Assembly: GCA_030760725.1 (NCBI GenBank)
Contig: JASWHV010000009.1
Coordinates: 91,872,780-91,936,779 of the forward strand
DNA from: Neostapfia colusana
Taxonomy: Eukaryota; Streptophyta; Magnoliopsida; Poales; Poaceae
Length of the DNA: 64,000 nt
Direction of reading: 5' to 3'
Shown: piece after piece, positions 57,840-64,000 of the stretch
How the letters are laid out: each line of letters begins with the position of its first letter
How positions within the stretch are numbered: the first letter of the stretch is position 1
The notes under the pieces: generated by a model
Database searches by the model: none
What the model saw: only the letters and a program-made list of their open reading frames with translations
What the model was told of the DNA's origin: nothing
Made by a program: the position numbers and the translations under genes

Positions 57840-58320
57840 GCCACGTGTCAGTGCCGGACCTCCCCTCTCCTCAGGGGTGGGCTCTGAGAATGCCACGTGT
57901 CAAGTAGCGTCGGACGTCCTTTCTCCTCGGAGATGAGCTTCGAGGTCGACACGTGTCCAGCGGGGTGGACCTCTCGGTGGCGAGCTCCGAGAGCGACACG
58001 TGTCCAACAGCGTCAGACCTCCCTTCTCCTCGGAGGTAAGCTCCGAGGGTGACACGTGTCCAATAGTGTCGGACCTCCCGGAGACGAGCTTCGAGGGTGG
58101 CACGTGTCCAGTAGTGTCGGACCTCTCGGAGGCGAGCTCCGAGGGTGACACGTGTCCCGCAGCGTCTTCTCCTCGGAGGTGAGCTCCGAGAACGACACGT
58201 GTCCCATAGGACCGAACCTCACTCCCTCCGCAAGGGTGAGCTCCGAGAGCGACACGTGTCCCGCGGGGTCGGACCTCGCTTCTCCGCAGAGGCTAGCTCT
58301 GGGGGCAACACGTGTCCCAC
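57840..58320. promoter_or_regulatory. Intact G-box palindrome array, copy 2
   Basis: Ten CACGTG hexamers at about 57842, 57893, 57950, 57997, 58053, 58101, 58149, 58196, 58253 and 58309, spaced 47-57 bp. Most lie in the 10-bp palindrome GACACGTGTC. CACGTGTC is the known plant G-box/ABRE core bound by bZIP and bHLH factors. Position upstream of TATA suggests the U3 enhancer. Frames read here are repeat artefacts. Confidence 0.78.
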
Positions 58321-58582
58321 GGGGCCGGACCTCGCCCCTCCCGCAGAGGCAAGCTCCGAGCCTACCATGTAGCCAGCAGTGCCGGACCTCACCCCTTTTG
58401 CAGGGATGAGCTCCGAAGGCGCCACTTGGCCAGCGGGTCGCGGGAAGTGTCGACGGCGCTCTCGGTGGATTGGAATTGGCTCTTTTTAGCTATCTTTCAC
58501 CTGTTCTACTTCTTTTAAAATATTTTCTCTATAATAAATATGTATGCATGCATGGATACGAAATTGAGGGTGTCACAAGGGT

Positions 58583-58922
58583 TAAGGCTGATCATATGAA
58601 GAAACAGGGATTGTTGCAACCGCTAGGCCTTCCTGCCTGGAAGTGGGAGGATGTGAGCATGGATTTCATTGTCGGTTTAACCACCACATTTCAGAAACAT
58701 GATTCAGTGTGTGCGGTCATCGACCGGCTCACGAAGTCTGCTCATTTTACCGCGGTCAACACAAATTACAACGCCAAGAAGTATGCTAAATTGTACATCT
58801 CATGGATCTTATGTTTACACGGCGTACCCAGCACCATCATCTCGGATCGGGGCACTTTATTTGTGTCTCATTTTTGGGAGCAGCTACATGCAGCGTTGGG
58901 TACAAAACTGATCCGTAGTTCA
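58583..58922 (+). pseudogene. Gypsy integrase fragment F, part 2
   Basis: Continues the frame of part 1 after the C insertion: VKADHMKKQGLLQPLGLP, WKWEDVSMDFIVGL (catalytic Asp), VIDRLTKSAHFTAV, SDRGTLFVSHFWEQLHAALG (second Asp), ending at LIRSS, where LTR G begins. The catalytic Glu block is not present in the window. The stretch itself is open. Confidence 0.87.
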
Positions 58923-61900
58923 TGTGAGGATCGCCTGCCCCTCCAACGACGGGGACGGGATCGCTCTCGCCCAGGAATCGCAGTGGGTGGTGCCGTGCGG
59001 TGCGGCACCCAACAGCATGCACGAAAAGACAGTAAGAACATATGAAACCAATTTATTACTCAAGATAAGATCTTTTACAACATATTGTACACACGCAGCG
59101 GAATTTTAAACACTGGACAATCTACTCACTCTCGACCCTAACTACGCCGAAGAGAAGCCGTTCAGCCCGTGAACGCTTCCCACTAGCTTCACCAAGAAAG
59201 GCAGTGGCTAGGTTTCCGATGAGTGCAACAAACCGTGAGGTTCGTCATCTCACCGAACAACCCTCTTCATAGCAGGCATCCTGCTACCCGCAAAAACAAC
59301 TCAGAAGCAACCGTGAGCACTAAGGCTCAGCAAGTCTTAACCGTCAATCCTAAACATGTAACTCCACATGCAGGGGTAGTAAGACAGTAGGAACATGAAT
59401 TTGCAAAATGAAGCTTGACTAATTTGATCCTTATATTCAGATTCTTATAGCCTTTATTTTAGTGGTTCTCATGCCTCACAACACCGGAAGTCCACAATCA
59501 AACAAGAAACGCTTATCCCGATGTTGCTAGCCTAAGGTGGAAATGAACTTTAGTTGGCACTATCTCTAAGTCAGTCAAGGTTCCAATAGAATGCTTAATA
59601 AATGAACAACAAGTTAAGAGACTTAGTTCCTCTTCTTACTACGTCACGGCGAGTGGGCATGTATGCTCAATCCTCTTCCGCGAGCGACAGTGATTCGAAT
59701 CAATAACAACCTGGAAAACATGACACAGACACCGGCCTCGAAAGACTCTCTCAAGAGCTCATTCTTACGTTCAACAACCTTTCACACGACACCCCGACAT
59801 ACAAAAACGTTTCGCACCGAGCAGGATGGTCCTCTACGCGGACAGGTCGAAGTTGCCCGCTAAAGGATTTACACCTCCCGCCTTCTCAACGCCATTCCCA
59901 CACGAAGGATGAGTTTCTATATCATGGTCCATCGAGTTACATCAGTTTCATGGGTCCCATATCCCACTAGATATCCGGTACAGCACAATCTTGTCCAGCA
60001 GGGCTGCATACGCGCGATCCTTAACGATACGGACGGGGCTACAACCAACCTGCACATTTGCCTTACCATCCCGGCACAGGCCCAATGTGGTCTCAAGCAT
60101 TGTCGCACCCATCGCAGGTCGAGACCAACCTTGAGCACTCCATCACACAGGAACATCCCCGTCCCCATCTCATTTTCATAAGGGTGCTATTATTATCAAC
60201 CCCTCACGAGTAACTCCATTCTTGAGCGTTCTCGCGAGTATCTTTTTACTATTCGACTTTTACCGAGCTAGATATGACATTAGCCCAGCATCTACGACGA
60301 GGCAAAGCCTACACTAAACCTTCTACTCAGGGATGTAATAGCCATGCAAGTGGGTTTCAATCATCCTAGACATAATGCACAATATCAAGTCTAATACCCA
60401 TGAGGTGAAGTAAAGCAAAATTTAAAATGGTAATTATATGCAAACTGGGGCTTGCCTTGCTCAACGGTTAGAAGCTAGGAGTTAGTCTTCCTCTGGAGAA
60501 TCCGCCAAACTCGTCATGAGATGGAGATCCTCGCTGCAGAGTTGAGTGCTCGTCGAACGTCGATGTCCTGTGAGCTATTGAGATGCAATGCACATGTATT
60601 CAAAAGCAATTTAGTAAATGATCCAAAGTTGTTGTACAAGTTAACTCACACATAAGAGTGATAACAACAGCAAGGTTTCTGATGTTGGATCTATATTCTT
60701 AGAGATGATGAAAGCTAGGTGAAAAGTGGTACTAGTAATCACCATGTGATTAAGTCCAATATATAAACACTTCCTAAAAGATGGTAACTCAAGTTCCATA
60801 GGTCCAATGAAGCTAAAAATTTAACCACAGCTTCTATGGAAGGCATTTAGGCAGTGTGCAAAAATTGAGCTCATGAAATGGCCCAAGGTGACCACAACAA
60901 TTCCTTATGTGATTTTCACTAATCTGCCTTTTCCCCCTAGATATTAAGTTTTCCAATGCTACAAAGTATACTTTTTGGAAAGCAGAAAATGTCCTGAGTC
61001 CATAGGAATTGGTTTTACCATATTTGGAGTTTCCTACATGAAGATATGAATTTTTCCAACTTGGGTAAAAGTCTGAAAATGTCTCTGTTCATTTTTCCTA
61101 TTTTTCAGAGACATAAAGGATTGACACCACATTTGGCCAAGCAAATGAGATCCAATGCCTCTGGAATTTGTACTGGAATTCAAGGGTTTTTTTGAAGAAT
61201 GTCCTGTCCAAAGTTTGGAATTTTCCAAAAACTCCTGTAATAATTCCTACAAGATTTTTTAAATGAATTAATGAGCCAAATCCAGGGATTTTTCATAACC
61301 ATTGGGCTGCACCCCTGGATAGTACTCTCTGAGAGGAGTCCAACAAAATTCATTTGACAACTTTTGGACATCCCTACACAAAGTTATGGCTCTTCAAAGT
61401 TTGAACTGAATTGGGAAAATCCTAGAAAAGTTTAAACGCTGCCGGCGGGCCCCACACATCAGCACTCTCTTCAACCTCGCGCCAAACAGAGGACCCGGTG
61501 GCGCCCTCCAGCGAGGGCCGCCAGAAGCCACTTTCTGGCCACCTCCCGAGCCAATTCTCGCCGTCCCCCATTTTCCATGCCGCTGAACACGATGGTGGTG
61601 TCGCCGGCGGCTGATGCTCACTGGAAAACAGCGCGCACCAGTCACAGCGTGAGTTAGGGTTCTGGCAAGCCCGTGCAAGGTGAATTCGCCACCAAATGAT
61701 CGGTTCTTGGGCTCTACAGCACCAGTGGAACGTGTAGAAGATGGGCATGGAGGCTAAACGAACCGGGGAGCGCTCCAAACCCATCGGCACCGTGCGCCCG
61801 ACGTGGTCCGGCGGTGCACCATGGACAAAACGTGGATTTCTTGCTCTACACGTCATTTCCCAGCCTTGAATTAAGGGATGACGTGCGCTAGGTAGTGAGG

Positions 61901-62284
61901 AAAATCTGTGCAAAGTTTGAAGCCTTAAAAACCCGAATTGACGACGAATTTTGCAAATCCTTACCTCGGTGTCGGTTTGTGTCGCCTGGTAGAAAATCTT
62001 TAAATTCTCCTCTGACAATCTATGACTAGGGCTGAGCTTTGGGCGCGAGCATCTAGGGTCACCGGTGCACCGATGAGTAAGCTCGCTTGGATGTGATCTT
62101 CTTCGGTTTGAGCTTTCCACGGTGACCCAACTCGGCTTACTTCGGTGTGCACTGGGGAGCAGCGGCACTTTGCCGTTTTTTAGGCTCAAGCAAACTCGGG
62201 ACAGCGGAGGAAAGGTGCTAGCCAGCTAGATCACTCATTGGTGAAGCTTTTTCGTGTGGAGAGCTTGAGCAACCGAGTCTCGGG
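58923..62284 (-). mobile_element. LTR of gypsy-type element G, outer end unclear
   Basis: Starts TGTGAGGATCGCC at 58923, after GTTCA, in the integrase gene F. In the minus sense this is an LTR ending GGCGATCCTCACA. The sequence to about 62284 has no element genes and is LTR-like: AT-rich U5 part, GC-rich U3-like part at 61440-62230 with a TTTAAA element near 61431. The far end is guessed from the change to a second LTR start at about 62285. Frames at 61394-62189 are judged LTR sequence. Confidence 0.55.
61174..61750 (-). repeat. Left arm of inverted LTR repeat (G)
   Basis: About 577 bp matching the reverse complement of 63424-64000, with shared blocks such as CCAAACAGAGGACCCGG, CACGATGGTGGTGTCGCCGG, ACAAAGTTATGGCTCTTC and CACCAAATGATCGG. 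Clearly diverged copies. Confidence 0.82.
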
Positions 62285-64000
62285 TGTGTAAAATCCCCAA
62301 AAAGTAATAGCAAGAAATTCAGCACATTTACACTTAGGAAAAATGAGGGGAATTAAAACTTTGAATTATAACGGTGTAAATTCACAGTGAGGATTCAAAC
62401 TTCCCAAAACTTCCAAACATGGAGATCTGAATTCATAACTTGGATCTTCATATGTCAAATATTCAAACTTACAAATTTCAGCTCATTTGGAGGGGTTCAA
62501 ATCCCACACTAGAATCCAAATCATTTGAATTTAACATTTCAAACCATGACTTTGAGGTGAAGAAAAGCATTCAATTGTGAGTAGCTGTGGTGAAAAGATC
62601 AGTGGGAAAAATTGGATAAGAAATAAAAAGGTGGAGCCCACTAGTCAGCTACACAGAGATGCAAACCGCCTCTGTTTCTCTTCGGACGATCACCGAACGC
62701 CGCCAGCACCGGCTGCGACCTGCGCCCGATGACTTTCACCGTGCCAGCTCCTGCTTCTTCGATCGCCTACACGTTCTTATCGTGAACACACCGAGCAACC
62801 GACGATTTTTTCACTCAGCTCGCTCCGGCTGTTGTTTCTCCCTTGAACACGAACTCGTGCCGTGCTGCCTCTGTTCTTACTAGCCTCAGCCACTCGAGCT
62901 CATTTTGATCAAGCTCCAAACAGAAAAGAGTAGTGCCTCGACATGCCCTAGCACCTCCCATAGCCCCTCCGAAGTTTACTGCTCGGAGCTGCTCACAAAT
63001 CAAGAGTTGGCGCCAAAGCTTTGAGGTGCACTGGACATCACCGTCTCGGCTCACCGTAGACAGCCCCATCTGGAAACCCTCTCCTCCAACTTCCTACACA
63101 AGAAACGTGCGTGGGTAGCCCTTGATGGTGTAGCTGCAAGCTGTTTAGCAAATGATCCACCGGGCACCTCAAATTTCATTCTTTTCTGAACCCTAATGTA
63201 GAAGAGTAGACCTCGGTTTAAACCCGAATTAGGGTTACACAATCAACCAAACCTCGAGCTGACGTGCACATAGCTTCTAAACTCCCTAGCACCCATCCTC
63301 GACAAAGAATTGAGGAAAACCATCAAGAATTTTCCATGTTCTAGCTGATTTTCGCGCCGCCATTTGAAACCACCTCGGCTCACCGTTGAACCCTAGTTTT
63401 CCGGCCGTTTCATCGAGTTGGGTAGCCCGTTCTAGCTTCTCCACGATCCCCTGGTGCTCTAGAGCCTGATAGCCGATCATTTGGTGGAGAAATGAAGCAA
63501 CCCGACCTCGCCGGAACCCTACCTTTGCTGTCACCGGTGCACGCGTATTTCCGGCGAGTTTCGGCCGCCGGCGACACCACCATCGTGCTCAGCGGGTTGG
63601 AAAATGGGGGGAAAGCGACTATGGAGCCAGAAGCTGGCCGGGAAGGCCGTTCCAGCCACCCTCGCCGGAGGGCGCCGCCGGGTCCTCTGTTTGGCGCAAG
63701 GTGGAAGATAATGCTGACGTGTGGGGCCCGCCGCAGCATTTAAACATTTCCAGGATTTTCCTATTTCAGTTCAAACTTTGAAGAGCCATAACTTTGTGTA
63801 GGAATGCCCAAAAATTGCAAACAAATTTTGTTGGATTCCTCTCAAAGAATACTATCCAGGGGTGTGGCCAAATGGTTATGAAAATCTTATGATTTGGCTC
63901 ATTAATTCAATTAAAGAAAATCTTGTAGGAATTTTCACAGGAGTTCTGTTTATTGGAAAATCCCCAAATTTGGGCAGCAAATTCTTCAAATCCTTGAACT
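62285..64000 (+). mobile_element. LTR of element H, related to G, runs off the window
   Basis: A plus-strand LTR start is suggested at TGTGTAAAATCCCC (62285) or TGTAAAATCCCC (62287), followed by AT-rich sequence with GAGGGGAATT, like the LTR starts of the A/B family read on the minus strand. A GC-rich U3-like part leads to a TTTAAA element near 63737. No coding region recognised; frames such as 62659-62883 and 63410-63743 are treated as LTR sequence. The exact start is uncertain. Confidence 0.5.
63424..64000 (+). repeat. Right arm of inverted LTR repeat (H)
   Basis: Reverse-complement partner of 61174-61750; the repeat probably continues beyond the window edge. Confidence 0.8.

Larger units (their letters stand above)
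22336..58577 (-). mobile_element. Gypsy element C (chromovirus) carrying nested insertions
   Basis: Complete LTR element on the minus strand, 36.2 kb as found but about 12.5 kb once nested copia D (23682-43882) and solo LTR S (48262-51814) are subtracted. 3' LTR = 22336-23681 plus 43883-45810; interior 45811-54338; 5' LTR 54339-58577. The AGGGT duplication confirms one insertion event into integrase gene F. Distinct family from A/B but similar gene order and a chromodomain-like end. No ORF0: the gag ATG follows a ~400-bp leader. Coding region heavily broken. Confidence 0.92.
54339..58577 (-). repeat. 5' LTR of element C (4239 bp), internally duplicated
   Basis: TGTGACGCCC ... GGGTGTCACA. It aligns with both parts of the 3' LTR but carries the promoter-plus-repeat segment twice: copy 1 about 56281-57236, copy 2 about 57240-58440. 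Copy 2 matches the 3' LTR better; copy 1 has its own sequence near 56380-56410. Two TATA boxes result. Confidence 0.88.

Noticed and set aside
57840..58320. CRISPR-like array
   Set aside because: Repeats are imperfect, spacer and repeat are not distinct, no cas genes, and the context is a plant LTR.
61394..62189. Host gene exons in the GC-rich part near 61400-63740
   Set aside because: The segment is repeated in inverted orientation at 63424-64000 and lies where LTR U3 sequence is expected; no known protein domain is visible.

Overview
The window is a block of nested plant LTR retrotransposons with no recognisable host gene. Every coding stretch I can assign is retroelement gag, protease, integrase, reverse transcriptase (RT), RNase H or an element-specific reading frame. 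Primer-binding sites of the initiator-Met type (TGGTATCAGAGC), long 3.4-4.2 kb LTRs, chromodomain-bearing gypsy elements with an extra upstream frame, a SIRE-like copia and two Cassandra-type TRIMs with a 5S-like domain in the LTR point to a large repeat-rich plant genome. It is probably a grass; I cannot name the species.

Layout. 1-771: CRM-like gypsy RT fragment (-). 772-13442: gypsy element A (-), two ~3.4 kb LTRs, broken gag-pol and ORF0. 13443-14186: Cassandra TRIM 1 (+), sitting on a junction. 14187-22006: SIRE-like copia E (-), without its 3' LTR. 22007-22335 and 58578-58922: two halves of one gypsy integrase gene F (+), separated by a 36.2 kb insertion. 22336-58577: gypsy element C (-), flanked by the 5-bp target-site duplication AGGGT. 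Inside C lie copia D (+, 23682-43882, in the 3' LTR of C) and a solo gypsy LTR S (48262-51814, in the RT gene of C). Inside D lie the nearly intact gypsy element B (-, 24888-37551, duplication GATAT) and Cassandra 2 (-, 38549-39293, duplication ATTGG). From 58923 there is an LTR G (-), and from about 62285 a related LTR H in the opposite orientation running off the window.

The order of events can be read from the nesting: F is oldest, then C into F, D into C, and B and Cassandra 2 into D; S went into C, G into F and E into F. B is youngest: its LTRs are almost identical and its coding region has one visible lesion, a single-base frameshift. A, C, D and E carry many stops and frameshifts.

The least explained signals are regulatory or structural. 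Three back-to-back 12-bp inverted repeats recur in the LTRs of two gypsy families, with a compensatory base change. The U3 of C holds an array of GACACGTGTC palindromes (G-boxes) upstream of a TATA box. The A/B family has a conserved upstream ORF0 whose AUG directly follows a splice-acceptor-like tract. The leader of copia D has repeated hairpins. Cassandra 1 looks like the scar of recombination between two TRIM copies.
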